This document shows, in pieces, positions 35,521-44,525 of a DNA stretch of 64,000 nt. Below the pieces are notes generated by a model that made no database searches, had not been told where the DNA came from, and saw only the letters and a list, made by a program, of their open reading frames with translations. Origin of the DNA: Oceanobacillus jeddahensis (GTDB lineage Bacteria > Bacillota > Bacilli > Bacillales > Amphibacillaceae); assembly GCF_000750635.1 (NCBI RefSeq), contig NZ_CCDM010000005.1, positions 186,001 to 250,000 of the forward strand, read 5' to 3'. Each line of letters begins with the position of its first letter. The first letter of the stretch is position 1. A program made the translations under genes and the position numbers.

Positions 35521-35719
35521 TTTTTGAGGGTGAGAAGGGTTTAAGAATATTTAATAAGGGAAATACTTCTATATTCAAAGTAATTCGTGGAATAAGTCTT
35601 TGAAATGTGGGTTGTGTTGTAAGAAACACGTCACTATAATAGAAAGATATGTGTTAATAAAATTAAGTGAGGGATGAAAGCTTGTTAAGAATTTAACGGG
35701 CATAATGTTTTCATCTCTG

Positions 35720-35742
35720 GTCTATAAGATAGTCTTATAGAC
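35720..35742. promoter_or_regulatory. Palindromic operator candidate before the BCCT gene
   Basis: GTCTATAAGA-TAG-TCTTATAGAC, a perfect ten-base inverted repeat with a three-base centre, 25 bases before the start codon and about 85 bases after a TATAAT box at 35634. A regulator site or a 5' hairpin are both possible. Confidence 0.5.
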
Positions 35743-35767
35743 GCTTACACAAAACAGGGGGTAAATT

Positions 35768-37324
35768 GTGAAGTCAAAAAAAGGAAAAGGTTTAGATTGG
35801 CCAGTTTTTTATATCAGTGGAGGATTTTTAGTTGTATTTATTGTTCTGTCGCTGATTAATAGTGAGATGGTGGATAATACAGTAAATACTTTATTTAATT
35901 ATTCTGCTGATTGGTTTGGTGCTTATTGGCAAATACTCTTATTCCTTAATTTCGCGATCGGCTTAGGTTTAGCCGTATCAAAGTATGGTAAAGTAAAATT
36001 AGGAAAACAGGATAAACCCAAATATAGCTATTTTGGCTGGGTAGCTATGATATTAGTTACGCTGCTTGCTGCTGGAGGAGTTTTCTGGGCTGCGGCAGAA
36101 CCAATGTACCATTATATGGATACACCGCCTCTGTTTGGAGGAGGACAATTTAATTTTATTGAAGGTGGATTTGCTCAAGCATTTATGCATTGGGGATTTC
36201 TTGCATGGGCGATTCTTGGAACACTAGCCGTTATCGTCATGATGTATGTTCATTATCAGAAAGGATATCCATTAAAGCCGCGTGGATTACTATACCCTAT
36301 TTTTGGAGAAAAGATTTTTGAAAAAAGTGTTATTGGTACAGCGGCAGATGTCGTTTCTATTATTGCAACAGCAGCAGGTACATTAGGACCGCTTGGATTT
36401 CTCGGCTTACAGATTTCATATGGGTTAAATCATTTATTTGATGTGCCGAATACATTAACATTGAGTATATTAGTAGTGGTTGCACTGGTTGCAGTAGCGG
36501 CAATTTCAGCAGCAACTGGGGTAGACAGAGGAATTTATCATTTAAGTAACTGGAATGTTAAATTTACGATTCTTCTTGGTATCATTGTTCTTATTATTGG
36601 ACCTACTGGATTTATTATTGATGGCTTTGTCGGCGGAACCGGTGTGCATCTTCAAAATATGTTCGAGATGATGTTCTACCGTGGAGACGGTGAATGGTTA
36701 TCAGGCTGGACACTGTTTTTCTGGGCATGGTTTATTGGCTATGCGCCAATGCTTATTGTCTTTATCAGCCGAATTTCCAGAGGAAGAACGATTCGGGAAC
36801 TTGTTATCGCAGTATCGGTGGTAGCCCCACTTGTAACAAATTTCTGGTTTTCCATTGTTGGCGGGACAGGTATTTTCTTTGAAACGCAAAATGAAGGTTC
36901 CGTTTCTACAGCGTTAGCAGAAGGTGGTATGCCAGCAGCAGTGATGGCAATTACCGATCAGCTGCCGATGGGTACAGCGATGGGTGTTGCATTCCTGCTG
37001 GTATCTATTGTATTTGTTGCTACAACAGCAGATACGATGTCTTATACCGTTGCAGCTACATTATCAGGTCATGATAATCCGAAACGCTGGTTACGTGTAT
37101 GCTGGGCTGTTCTTTTTGGCGCGTTTACGGCAGCTATTCTTTCTATTGGAGAAGATAGTATTACATCGATTCAAAATTCCATCGTTATATCCGCGGTGCC
37201 TGTATCATTATTAATACTGCCGCCGTTATGGAACGCACCGAAAATTGCAAAGAAAATGGCGCTGGAGCAAGGTCTTATCTGGCAGCGTGAAATGCGTAAA
37301 AAAGAAGATAAAAAATATAAATAA
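35768..37324 (+). CDS. BCCT-family transporter (OpuD/BetT-like)
   Basis: A 518-residue, 12-segment betaine/carnitine/choline transporter. Family marks are FWAAAEPMYHY (central glycine/aromatic segment), the tryptophan-rich WTLFFWAWFIGYAPML and the loop VFISRISRGRTIREL. Compared with OpuD-type sodium/betaine carriers, the first segment is AAGGVFWAAAEP, not the GxGxG-rich GLLFWG type, and GYAPML replaces WSPFVG, so coupling ion and substrate may differ. The start is GTG after AGGGGG. Likely role: osmoprotectant or quaternary-amine uptake. Last residues are a basic cytoplasmic tail. Confidence 0.88.
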   Translation: MKSKKGKGLDWPVFYISGGFLVVFIVLSLINSEMVDNTVNTLFNYSADWFGAYWQILLFLNFAIGLGLAVSKYGKVKLGKQDKPKYSYFGWVAMILVTLLAAGGVFWAAAEPMYHYMDTPPLFGGGQFNFIEGGFAQAFMHWGFLAWAILGTLAVIVMMYVHYQKGYPLKPRGLLYPIFGEKIFEKSVIGTAADVVSIIATAAGTLGPLGFLGLQISYGLNHLFDVPNTLTLSILVVVALVAVAAISAATGVDRGIYHLSNWNVKFTILLGIIVLIIGPTGFIIDGFVGGTGVHLQNMFEMMFYRGDGEWLSGWTLFFWAWFIGYAPMLIVFISRISRGRTIRELVIAVSVVAPLVTNFWFSIVGGTGIFFETQNEGSVSTALAEGGMPAAVMAITDQLPMGTAMGVAFLLVSIVFVATTADTMSYTVAATLSGHDNPKRWLRVCWAVLFGAFTAAILSIGEDSITSIQNSIVISAVPVSLLILPPLWNAPKIAKKMALEQGLIWQREMRKKEDKKYK

Positions 37325-37332
37325 AGGTATTA

Positions 37333-37376
37333 AAAAATGGACAGCGAAGGCGATGCTCTTCTGCTGTCCATTTTTC
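37333..37376. terminator. Bidirectional terminator after the BCCT gene
   Basis: AAAAATGGACAGC pairs with GCTGTCCATTTTT around an 18-base loop, between convergent genes. Confidence 0.85.
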
Positions 37377-37399
37377 AATAAATACTGATTTATTTGATC

Positions 37400-38209
37400 T
37401 TACATGCATTGGAAGGATTCAATACTATTTAAGTCCATACCAAAATAAACCCATCGGAAACCATTCCAGCGGAAGCCCGCAATCGAGTTTCTTCCTAAAA
37501 ACGTCGGGAAAGCCCAAAATCCTCTGCCATGATTTGGCCAAATGTAGGTAAAGCGGAACATACAATGTCTGATGCCGCCAGGATCGACAGCGAATGTTTG
37601 CACCTGCTGTTTTTGCGGTACAAAGTTAGGCGGAGGACTCATTGGAGGCTGGCTATTCATGCCGCCCATTGCTGCGGGATTTGGCTGTTGTTCAAAAGAA
37701 CCTCCATTTCCATTATTGCCATTCTCCTGGAAATTTGGAAAAGATGGAGCAGGCGGCCAATTAGAAAAGGGACCTCCATTCCCGTTTCCATTATTATTTG
37801 GAGGTTCAGGAAACATATCTATCAGTTGTTCCGTAAGCTCTCCCGGGAAATTTGCTCCATTGCCATTTCCGTTTGGGCCCCCAGGAAAAAATCCGCCAAT
37901 TCTCTCCGGCGATGGCTGCTGTTCATATGAAGACGGCACGGGATTAGCGAGCTGCTGTTGCTGCTCATATGGAGATGGTGCATATTGCTGTTGTTCGTAT
38001 TGGGGCGGCATATGATGAACAGAATGCTGTTGCTGTTCCGGATGATAGTTTCCCGGTCCGGCAGCTTCTCCATTTGGGTTGCCGGTAAAAGCTCCATTGG
38101 AATAATCATACTGCGGCGCAGGTTGAAAATAATTATTTAACATCTGTCCGGGCAGGTCGTTTTGTCTGTTTTCTTGCCCGTTTGGATGTTGTGGTTGAAA
38201 ATGATTCAT
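37400..38209 (-). CDS. Gln/Asn/Gly/Pro-rich protein with conserved aromatic C-terminus
   Basis: A 269-residue protein of two parts. Residues 1-205 are low complexity: repeated YEQQQ/SPYEQQ units (about 70-100), GNGNG and NNNGNGNGG runs and many prolines. Residues 206-269 form a compact aromatic domain (GGIRHCMFRFTYIWP, FWAFPTFLGRNSIAGFRWNGFRWVYFG) with a cysteine at each end. No signal peptide or membrane segment is present. Low-complexity tails on a small domain are seen in spore coat and other surface-assembly proteins of Bacillaceae, but I cannot name the family. Start after GGAGGAAAATT. Confidence 0.65.
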   Translation of the reverse strand: MNHFQPQHPNGQENRQNDLPGQMLNNYFQPAPQYDYSNGAFTGNPNGEAAGPGNYHPEQQQHSVHHMPPQYEQQQYAPSPYEQQQQLANPVPSSYEQQPSPERIGGFFPGGPNGNGNGANFPGELTEQLIDMFPEPPNNNGNGNGGPFSNWPPAPSFPNFQENGNNGNGGSFEQQPNPAAMGGMNSQPPMSPPPNFVPQKQQVQTFAVDPGGIRHCMFRFTYIWPNHGRGFWAFPTFLGRNSIAGFRWNGFRWVYFGMDLNSIESFQCM

Positions 38210-38327
38210 AATTTTCCTCCTCTATTAGGCTAATGTTCCCTAATAGCATATGAGGTATCGGTGTTATTTGCTCTTCATTATGGGCAGAATGGGCTCCATC
38301 ACTAGACAAAAAAATGGGAGATGGCCG

Positions 38328-38948
38328 CTACAACTTATTTACAGCTTCCTTGATATCCTCAGCTTCCGTAACAGCAGTAATAAAGGATACGCCGTCAGCA
38401 CCTGCTTCTATTGCAGAATGGGCATTTTCTGTCTGAATGCCGCCAATTGCCACTATGGGTATATCTGAAAACTGGGCACGGATGGTATGAATCCATTCTA
38501 GCCCAACAGTTTGTTTTGAATCTTCTTTTGTAGAAGTTGCAAAAATAGGACCAACACCAATATAATCCACTAAATCAAGCGGGCTCCGATCCAGTTCTTC
38601 CTGCGTGGAAATGGATAAGCCAATTAATTTATCCGGGAACCTGGCGCGAACTTCTTCAACAGGCATATCATCCTGCCCAACATGTATCCCATCCACTTCC
38701 AATTCGTCTGCAAGCTCAATATAGTCATTAATAAAGAATGGAACATCATGTGCGCGGCAGCGTTCTCTAAGCTCCCTGCCTAACTGAAGCTTTTTCTCTC
38801 CACTTAATGACCCCGTTCCTTTTTCGCGAAATTGAAATGCTGTAATACCGGCAGCAAGCGCTTCTTCTAAAATAGCGTTGGGGTCTTTATGACAATTTTG
38901 GCTTCCCATAATAAAATACTTTCTTAAAACCTCTCGTTTAAATATCAT
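38328..38948 (-). CDS. thiE: Thiamine-phosphate synthase
   Basis: About 206 residues, a TIM-barrel joining HMP-diphosphate and thiazole phosphate into thiamine phosphate. Marks are QFREKGTGSLSG, GIHVGQDDMPVEEVR, GVGPIFATSTKED and VAIGGIQTENA, including the diphosphate-binding residues. The ATG at 38948 has GGAGG eight bases upstream, which lies inside the end of thiM. Last gene of the TPP-riboswitch operon. Confidence 0.95.
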   Translation of the reverse strand: MIFKREVLRKYFIMGSQNCHKDPNAILEEALAAGITAFQFREKGTGSLSGEKKLQLGRELRERCRAHDVPFFINDYIELADELEVDGIHVGQDDMPVEEVRARFPDKLIGLSISTQEELDRSPLDLVDYIGVGPIFATSTKEDSKQTVGLEWIHTIRAQFSDIPIVAIGGIQTENAHSAIEAGADGVSFITAVTEAEDIKEAVNKL

Positions 38949-39723
38949 TTTTGGGTCCTCCATTTAATTGCTTCGGTGCAAAGGATAAAGCATCAAGGAA
39001 ATGGGGCAAAAAAGTCCCCGGGCCATGTACATATGGCTGCTCTGCTGCACGTTCCGCCGCCAATCCATAAAAGCTGAGTGCGGAACGGAGCTGCTCAGAG
39101 ATAGGGTAGGAAGTAGTTAAACATGCCGCAACAATAGAGCCTAATAAACATCCAGAGCCCGTAATACTTGCGAGAAGAGGATGGCCTGTTTGATTATAAA
39201 TTAATTTTTGGTCCGCATAAATAACATCTGTTTTTCCAGTTATCACGATTGCCGTATCATATTTAATACTAGCCTTTTCAGCAATTTCATCTACATTTCC
39301 TTCGCCGACGGAATCTACTCCGCGCATTTGAATGTCTGTCTCAACCAAAGAAGCAATTTCACCTGCATTCCCTTTGATAACCGTTGGATGAACTTCTTGT
39401 AAAATTTTTTCTATCATGTCTTTGCGAAAAGAAGTCGCAGCCACACCAACAGGATCAAGAACAATAGGGATTCCTTTTTCATTGGCAGCTTTCCCTGCTA
39501 CAATCATTGCTGTCACTTCATTTTCTATAATGGTACCAATATTTAAAACAAGCGCATCAGCTATTTTTGCCATATCTGCTACTTCCCGCATCTCCTTTGC
39601 CATGACTGGGCTACCACCAAAGGCCAGTAGTCCATTAGCACTAAAATTCATGACGACCTGATTAGTTAAATGATGAATAAGCGGTGTATTGTTTCTAACT
39701 TGTTGAATAATATCAGGATTCAT
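38938..39723 (-). CDS. thiM: Hydroxyethylthiazole kinase
   Basis: About 261 residues of the ribokinase-like fold, phosphorylating 4-methyl-5-hydroxyethylthiazole from salvage. Marks are PLIHHLTNQVVMNFSANG, VIKGNAGEIASL and the catalytic SITGSGCLLGSIVAA. The ATG at 39723 follows GGAAG and overlaps the end of thiD; the longer frame is not needed. The thiE start lies within its last codons. Confidence 0.95.
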   Translation of the reverse strand: MNPDIIQQVRNNTPLIHHLTNQVVMNFSANGLLAFGGSPVMAKEMREVADMAKIADALVLNIGTIIENEVTAMIVAGKAANEKGIPIVLDPVGVAATSFRKDMIEKILQEVHPTVIKGNAGEIASLVETDIQMRGVDSVGEGNVDEIAEKASIKYDTAIVITGKTDVIYADQKLIYNQTGHPLLASITGSGCLLGSIVAACLTTSYPISEQLRSALSFYGLAAERAAEQPYVHGPGTFLPHFLDALSFAPKQLNGGPKNDI

Positions 39724-40534
39724 GCGTAATCTTCCTTTCCGTAACTTCTCGTACAGCCCAGTGATTTGTCGGGCCATTTCCTTTACCTAGTTCAAATGAT
39801 TTTGTAATGGCTGCAGTTACAAAAGCTTTTGCCTGTTTAACTGCTTCTGGAAGCGGATAGTCTTTTCCTAAATAAGCAGCAATAGCAGCAGCATAGGTAC
39901 AGCCAGTTCCATGTGTATTCTTTGTATCAATACGTTCTGCAGCATAACTATGCATTTGTTTACCATCGTAAAGAAAATCAATTGCTTGTCCTTTTAGATG
40001 GCCGCCTTTAATTAATGCAGCGTCCACACCATATTCATGAACAAGGTATTCTGCTGCTCCTTTCATATCCTCTTTCGTTGTAATGGATAATCCGGTTAGA
40101 AATTCAGCCTCTGGAATATTTGGTGTCACAACGGTTGTTAATGGAAGAAGGTATTGTCGTAAAAAATTACGGCCCTCTTTGTCAATTAGGTCATCTCCGC
40201 TGGTAGCTACCATTACTGGATCCATTACATATGGAGCATCCACCTGCTCGAGCTTTTTAACGATTAACTCCATCATTGGCTTGCTTGCAATCATCCCCGT
40301 TTTTACTGCGTGGATTGGCATATCTTCTATCACTGCATCCAGCTGGTCCTCAATCATCGAAAGCGGCATATGTTCCACAGAGCGAACCCCTGTTGTATTT
40401 TGAGCTACTACGGAAGTAATAACGGACATACCATAGGTTTTTAACTCTTGAAATGTTTTTAAATCTGCTTGAATACCAGCACCACCGCTAGGGTCTGTAC
40501 CAGCAATTGTTAATGCACAACGAACTTGACTCAT
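39713..40534 (-). CDS. thiD: Hydroxymethylpyrimidine/phosphomethylpyrimidine kinase
   Basis: A 273-residue ribokinase-fold enzyme phosphorylating HMP twice. Marks are IAGTDPSGGAGIQADLKTF, DPVMVATSGDDL and the catalytic NTHGTGCTYAAAIAAYLG. Second gene of the thi operon, start after AAGGAGG. Pyridoxine kinase (PdxK-like) side activity is known in this family, but the operon makes the thiamine role clear. Confidence 0.94.
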   Translation of the reverse strand: MSQVRCALTIAGTDPSGGAGIQADLKTFQELKTYGMSVITSVVAQNTTGVRSVEHMPLSMIEDQLDAVIEDMPIHAVKTGMIASKPMMELIVKKLEQVDAPYVMDPVMVATSGDDLIDKEGRNFLRQYLLPLTTVVTPNIPEAEFLTGLSITTKEDMKGAAEYLVHEYGVDAALIKGGHLKGQAIDFLYDGKQMHSYAAERIDTKNTHGTGCTYAAAIAAYLGKDYPLPEAVKQAKAFVTAAITKSFELGKGNGPTNHWAVREVTERKITHES

Positions 40535-40562
40535 TATAAAATCCTCCTTGAATATCGATAAA

Positions 40563-41054
40563 TTATTTTGTTAAAGAAAACTGCCGTGCAGGAATACGGC
40601 TGACTAACAGCCACCCGATCAAAGCACCAGAGACACTGCTTACAATAAACGGCGGAATAAAGGCAAATGCTCCCGCAGAGCTTCCCATAAGCAAGTTGGC
40701 TATTGGAACAGCAAAGAAGGAACCGATAATTCCTGTACCAATGATTTCACCTATGGCCCCCATAGGATATTTTTGTGTTTTCTTATACAATACCCCGGCA
40801 ACAAAAGCTCCAATCATCGCTCCTGGAAATGCAACCAATGTTCCCAGTCCTAAAAGGTTTCTAAGCAAGCTGATCATGAATGCAACAATTACTGCAGGAC
40901 CTGGCCCGAGCAAAATGGCAGCAATAACATTAACGGCATGCTGAACCGGATAGGCTCTGGCGACTCCTGCAGGAAACCAGAGCAATTGAGAGCCAATCGT
41001 TCCAATTGCTACAAGAACAGCCATCATGGTTAATAAGCGTGTACGATTTTTCAA
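40563..41054 (-). CDS. thiW: ThiW, thiazole-specific ECF transporter S component
   Basis: About 163 residues with five membrane segments. Landmarks are GSQLLWFPAGVARAYPVQHAVNVIAA and the conserved RNLLGLGTLVAFPGAMIGAF. ThiW is a predicted thiazole importer, consistent with lack of de novo thiazole genes in this operon and presence of the kinase ThiM. I prefer the TTG at 41054, nine bases after AAGGAG, to the ATG at 41063 which abuts the same site with no spacing. Confidence 0.88.
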   Translation of the reverse strand: MKNRTRLLTMMAVLVAIGTIGSQLLWFPAGVARAYPVQHAVNVIAAILLGPGPAVIVAFMISLLRNLLGLGTLVAFPGAMIGAFVAGVLYKKTQKYPMGAIGEIIGTGIIGSFFAVPIANLLMGSSAGAFAFIPPFIVSSVSGALIGWLLVSRIPARQFSLTK

Positions 41055-41111
41055 TCCAATCATCTCCTTTTATTTGGGCAAATAAAAAGGGAACTACTTT
41101 GTAAAAATAAA

Positions 41112-41140
41112 AAATCAGGCTTTATCGAGAAGCCTGATTT
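41112..41140 (-). terminator. Riboswitch-controlled terminator of the thi operon
   Basis: AAATCAGGCTT and AAGCCTGATTT form an 11-base stem followed on the minus strand by TTTTTATTTTT, between the TPP aptamer and thiW. Part of the stem, ATCAGG, can pair with CCTGAT of the aptamer, which gives a simple antiterminator route. Confidence 0.85.
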
Positions 41141-41170
41141 GGTATACTGAGAGTAATCATACGTTGATTG

Positions 41171-41270
41171 ACTACTTCCCTACGCTGGTATTAGCCAGAT
41201 CAGGTTTGTAAGAGTCGGAAAGTAAGCATGCTTTCCTCTCAGCCCGCAATTATGGGCTCCCCTAGTAGTT
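41171..41270 (-). promoter_or_regulatory. TPP riboswitch aptamer
   Basis: On the minus strand all THI-box parts are present in order: ACTAGGGGAGC, GGGCTGAGAGG, AACCTGATCTGG, TAATACCAGCG and TAGGGAAGT. It precedes thiWDME and a terminator, so thiamine diphosphate should end transcription early. Confidence 0.95.
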
Positions 41271-41295
41271 GCTTTTCATTATTATTGTTGATTCT

Positions 41296-41324
41296 ACTGT
41301 ATCAAAGATTCAATGGTTTGTCAT
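41296..41324 (-). promoter_or_regulatory. Promoter of the thi operon
   Basis: ATGACA (41324-41319), 17 bases, TACAGT (41301-41296) on the minus strand, with the start about 20 bases before the aptamer. Confidence 0.55.
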
Positions 41325-41357
41325 GAAATAATCATCAGACTGCAAGCTAATATAAAG

Positions 41358-41596
41358 GAAGTTCAAAAAGTCCAAATAAAAATGACACAGCGAATTTCTG
41401 CATTGGCTTGCTTTTCCGGTACTCACGTATCTAAAAACACAGAAGTCATCACATCCTGTGAAAGTCCGTTCCTCAAAGCGGCGCGCCTTGAACTTCCGAC
41501 GCACAAATGTTTTCGGTGGGATGAGTAATCGCAACCCCAGGACGTCGCATTCTTAACCGACTTGGTCCTATTTATCGGACTTTTTGAACACGCACT
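41358..41596. repeat. Dispersed repeat family C, copy 2, with a nested family A unit
   Basis: Begins GAAGTTCAAAAAGTCC and ends CGGACTTTTTGAACACG, matching copy 1 at 636-789 in its outer parts. The inside differs: a family A unit with its CCCCAGGACGTCG tail lies at 41508-41547. The family A unit therefore appears to have been inserted into, or exchanged within, a family C element. Confidence 0.78.
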
Positions 41597-41631
41597 ATAA
41601 AAGATGTTATCGATAGAAAGAGGAATGAAAC

Positions 41632-42684
41632 ATGTTAAGCATAAGCGGAATGGAATATCGTCAGGGAGACCAGACATTATTCCCTAAGATAGATATAGAA
41701 GTAAAAGCTGGAGAAATAAAAGCAATTCAATCAACTGTTAATATTCGTTCAGTGTTGCTGCAGATGATTACCGGAAAAGAAAATGTACGAAGTGGAACGA
41801 TTCAGATTCAGCATCAAACATTACAGGAGGATAAACAGAACTACTTTTCCTATTTAGGTATTTGCTGGTATGAAGAGGGGATTTACGAACGAATGCAAGT
41901 ACAGGAATATTTGAAATTTATTGGCTCTTTATATCGAAGAAAGGTTTCTGTGAAAGAAGTACTTTTGCAAATTCAATTAGAGGAAAAAGCGAGATGGAAG
42001 ATGCATCAGCTTAATCGTTCTGAAAAGCGGCGTGTTCAGTTTGGCAGGATATTAATGCAGGAAGCGGAAGTGGTGATTTTTGAAGAGCCTGAAGTAAATA
42101 TGGATTTAGAAACAAAACGCGTCCTGCATCAATTTGTCGAATTTCTGCAGAACCACCAGAAGGCGGTGCTGATTTTAACAACAAGTACAGAGAGTGCCAT
42201 CACGATTGCGGATACAGTCTATCGTTTAGATGAACAAGGGATAAAGCAAATGGAAGTCGAAGCAGAGGAGAATGAACGTTTAACCTCCTTAGAAACAGAT
42301 ACAGAGGAAACGGAGGAAGAAGCAGTTCAAGTAAAGCAGGCTTTCCAGATAAATAAAATCTCTGCAAAAGTAGAAGATAAAATTATTTTATTTGATCCGC
42401 AGGAAATTGATTATATCGAAAGCCAGGATGGACAGTCCTATCTCTATACTCGCGGAGAAGGATTTCCAACAGGACTTACCCTAAAAGAATTGGAACAGCG
42501 TCTATCCCATCAGGGTTTCTTTCGGTGTCACCGCTCCTATATTGTGAATCTTCAAAAAATAAGAGAAGTGATTACCTGGACGAGAAATAGCTACAGTTTA
42601 TCTCTTGTTGATAAAAAAAGCTCTGAGGTCCCGCTATCGAAATCGAAGTTGATCGAGCTGAAAGAATTATTGGGGGTAGAATAA
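41632..42684 (+). CDS. Degenerate ABC ATPase fused to a LytTR DNA-binding domain
   Basis: A 350-residue fusion. Residues 1-205 have an ABC ATPase outline, but Walker A is lost (AIQSTVNIRSVLLQMI where GxxGxGKS is expected) and the signature is LNRSEKRRVQFG; only a Walker B-like VVIFEEPEVNMD remains. An acidic linker (about 215-235) leads to a LytTR domain (about 245-345: ILFDPQEIDYIESQDGQSYLYT, FFRCHRSYIVNLQKI, VPLSKSKLIELKELL). It is followed at 107 bases by an intact ABC exporter. The simplest reading is a regulator whose dead ATPase senses or docks with the exporter system. It lacks membrane segments, so is cytoplasmic. Confidence 0.82.
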   Translation: MLSISGMEYRQGDQTLFPKIDIEVKAGEIKAIQSTVNIRSVLLQMITGKENVRSGTIQIQHQTLQEDKQNYFSYLGICWYEEGIYERMQVQEYLKFIGSLYRRKVSVKEVLLQIQLEEKARWKMHQLNRSEKRRVQFGRILMQEAEVVIFEEPEVNMDLETKRVLHQFVEFLQNHQKAVLILTTSTESAITIADTVYRLDEQGIKQMEVEAEENERLTSLETDTEETEEEAVQVKQAFQINKISAKVEDKIILFDPQEIDYIESQDGQSYLYTRGEGFPTGLTLKELEQRLSHQGFFRCHRSYIVNLQKIREVITWTRNSYSLSLVDKKSSEVPLSKSKLIELKELLGVE

Positions 42685-42796
42685 ACACAATTCATCATAA
42701 TATATACTCCATTCATCGAAAATATAGTGCACTGTTGCTGAAAAGAGCCTATTCTGTAGTCACAGGCAACTTAACTGACACAGGAGGTTTTTGGGA

Positions 42797-43645
42797 GTGG
42801 AGAATATGATTGAAGTAGCATCCTTAGAGAAGGTTTTTGGGGACAAACAAGCGTTACATGATGTGTCCTTCCAGGTTAAAAAAGGAGAAACATTTGGTTT
42901 TCTTGGTCCAAGCGGTTCAGGCAAAACAACAACGATTAAAATTTTAACTGGACAAATGAGACAGAGTGGAGGTACAGCCAGTATCTTTGGAGTACCTGTT
43001 TCAAAGTTAAATACACCTGAATATCGGAAACGCTTTGGCGTTGTAACGGATAATAGCGGTTTATATGCGAGGCTGACCATTTATGATAATTTAAAGCTTT
43101 ATGCAGATCTATATGATACGTCTTATAAACGGATTGATGAAGCGCTGGAATCAGTGAATTTAGGTGCAGAGAAAAAAACACAGGTTTCGAAACTTTCCAA
43201 AGGAATGACACAGCGTGTATTACTTGCAAGAACACTTTTGCATAAGCCTGAGTTATTATTTTTAGATGAACCAACATCTGCATTGGATCCTGCAAATTCC
43301 AAACATATTCATAATGGTTTAAAAGAACTGAATCGACAGGGAACGACTATTTTTCTGACAACACATGATATGGAGGAAGCGGATCATCTCTGTAATCAGG
43401 TAGCCTTTTTAAATAAAGGGATTGTCCAGCTTTTAGACGAACCAAAACAACTAAAAAAACAGTATCGGGAAGAGATTATCGGCATCGAATTAAAGGATGG
43501 AACAGAATTAGAGCTCCCCTTGAAAGCATCAAGTGCTGAGAAAATTCAACAATATATTTCCCGGGAAATGGTGGAGCGTATTTATACAAAAGAGCCAACC
43601 TTAGGAGATATCTTTGTTGAAGTAACTGGGAGGGAATTAGTATGA
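42797..43645 (+). CDS. ABC exporter ATP-binding protein
   Basis: About 283 residues, with intact Walker A GPSGSGKTTT, signature LSKGMTQRVLLARTL, Walker B LLFLDEPTSALD and switch THDMEEA. A C-terminal extension of about 70 residues is typical of DrrA/CcmA-type exporters. The GTG at 42797 has AGGAGG nine bases upstream; ATG 42806 is the alternative. It overlaps the permease gene by four bases. Together with the LytTR fusion it forms a three-gene cassette. Substrate unknown; peptides or antibiotics are usual. Confidence 0.87.
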   Translation: MENMIEVASLEKVFGDKQALHDVSFQVKKGETFGFLGPSGSGKTTTIKILTGQMRQSGGTASIFGVPVSKLNTPEYRKRFGVVTDNSGLYARLTIYDNLKLYADLYDTSYKRIDEALESVNLGAEKKTQVSKLSKGMTQRVLLARTLLHKPELLFLDEPTSALDPANSKHIHNGLKELNRQGTTIFLTTHDMEEADHLCNQVAFLNKGIVQLLDEPKQLKKQYREEIIGIELKDGTELELPLKASSAEKIQQYISREMVERIYTKEPTLGDIFVEVTGRELV

Positions 43646-44349
43646 CATTTTCTGTAAAACGATTCATGGCTATTTTTCAAAAGGATTTAAAAGATTTATA
43701 TCGAAATATGTATGTTTCATCCACAGCATTGATGCCGCTTGTCTTTGCTGTTATATATGGAAGAATGGATAATATAACGATAGAGATGTATGTATTTGTA
43801 ATCAGCATATCGCTTGCACTGGTCGGCACTTTCCTGCAATGTGCAATGATCGCAGAAGAAAAAGAGAAAAATACGTTACGTGGTCTGATGCTTTCCCCAG
43901 CCACATTGACGGAAATACTGTCCGGAAAAAGTGCTGTGACGATTGTTATTACCGTGATTGTAACAGGCGTTTGTTTGTTTCTTATGAATTTTTCCTTTGC
44001 AGGCAGAGGTGTTTTGATTGCAGGGGTTATACTCTCTCTTATCTTCTTTATTGCATTAGGTACATGGATGGGCTTAATAACAAGAAGTGTTTTAGAAGCA
44101 TCAGTCTATGTTCTTCCTGTTATGTTTATATTTGGGATGGGGAATATGTTTATGGCGTTTGCAGATCAATATAGCTTCTTGGAAGTATTAGAATATACAC
44201 CTGGAATCCAATTAGAGGAAATCGTGAAATTAGAAGATGCAGGAGCAGGTTTTAGTCAGTTATGGAAGCCATTTGCTATTATCGGAGCATGGGTTGTGGC
44301 ATCATTGGCATTAGCTGCTGTGACATTTAAGAAACGGATGATGGACTAA
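43642..44349 (+). CDS. ABC-2 type permease
   Basis: A 235-residue protein with six membrane segments of the ABC-2 fold, starting with a cytoplasmic FMAIFQKDLKDLYRNMYVS connector. CAMIAEEKEKNTLRGLMLSPATLTEILSGK is the typical cytoplasmic coupling loop between segments 2 and 3. Four-base overlap with the ATPase gene shows they form a half-size exporter, probably a homodimeric permease. Confidence 0.86.
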   Translation: MTFSVKRFMAIFQKDLKDLYRNMYVSSTALMPLVFAVIYGRMDNITIEMYVFVISISLALVGTFLQCAMIAEEKEKNTLRGLMLSPATLTEILSGKSAVTIVITVIVTGVCLFLMNFSFAGRGVLIAGVILSLIFFIALGTWMGLITRSVLEASVYVLPVMFIFGMGNMFMAFADQYSFLEVLEYTPGIQLEEIVKLEDAGAGFSQLWKPFAIIGAWVVASLALAAVTFKKRMMD

Positions 44350-44383
44350 TGATTTTTTTGATTAAATGGATATCATGAAAAGT

Positions 44384-44428
44384 AAAGCCATTTAAAGAGC
44401 GGAGGAAGCTCTTTAAATGGCTTTTTTA
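44384..44428 (+). terminator. Terminator of the LytTR-ABC cassette
   Basis: A 17-base stem AAAGCCATTTAAAGAGC with its complement around GGAGGA, followed by TTTTTT. Confidence 0.92.
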
Positions 44429-44525
44429 CATTTACTTAAAAAATATTGCGTTTATTTATGATTAGATGTAATATATAATTAACAAATGCAATTTATACAT
44501 GACATTATGTGGAGTAGGTTTAACA

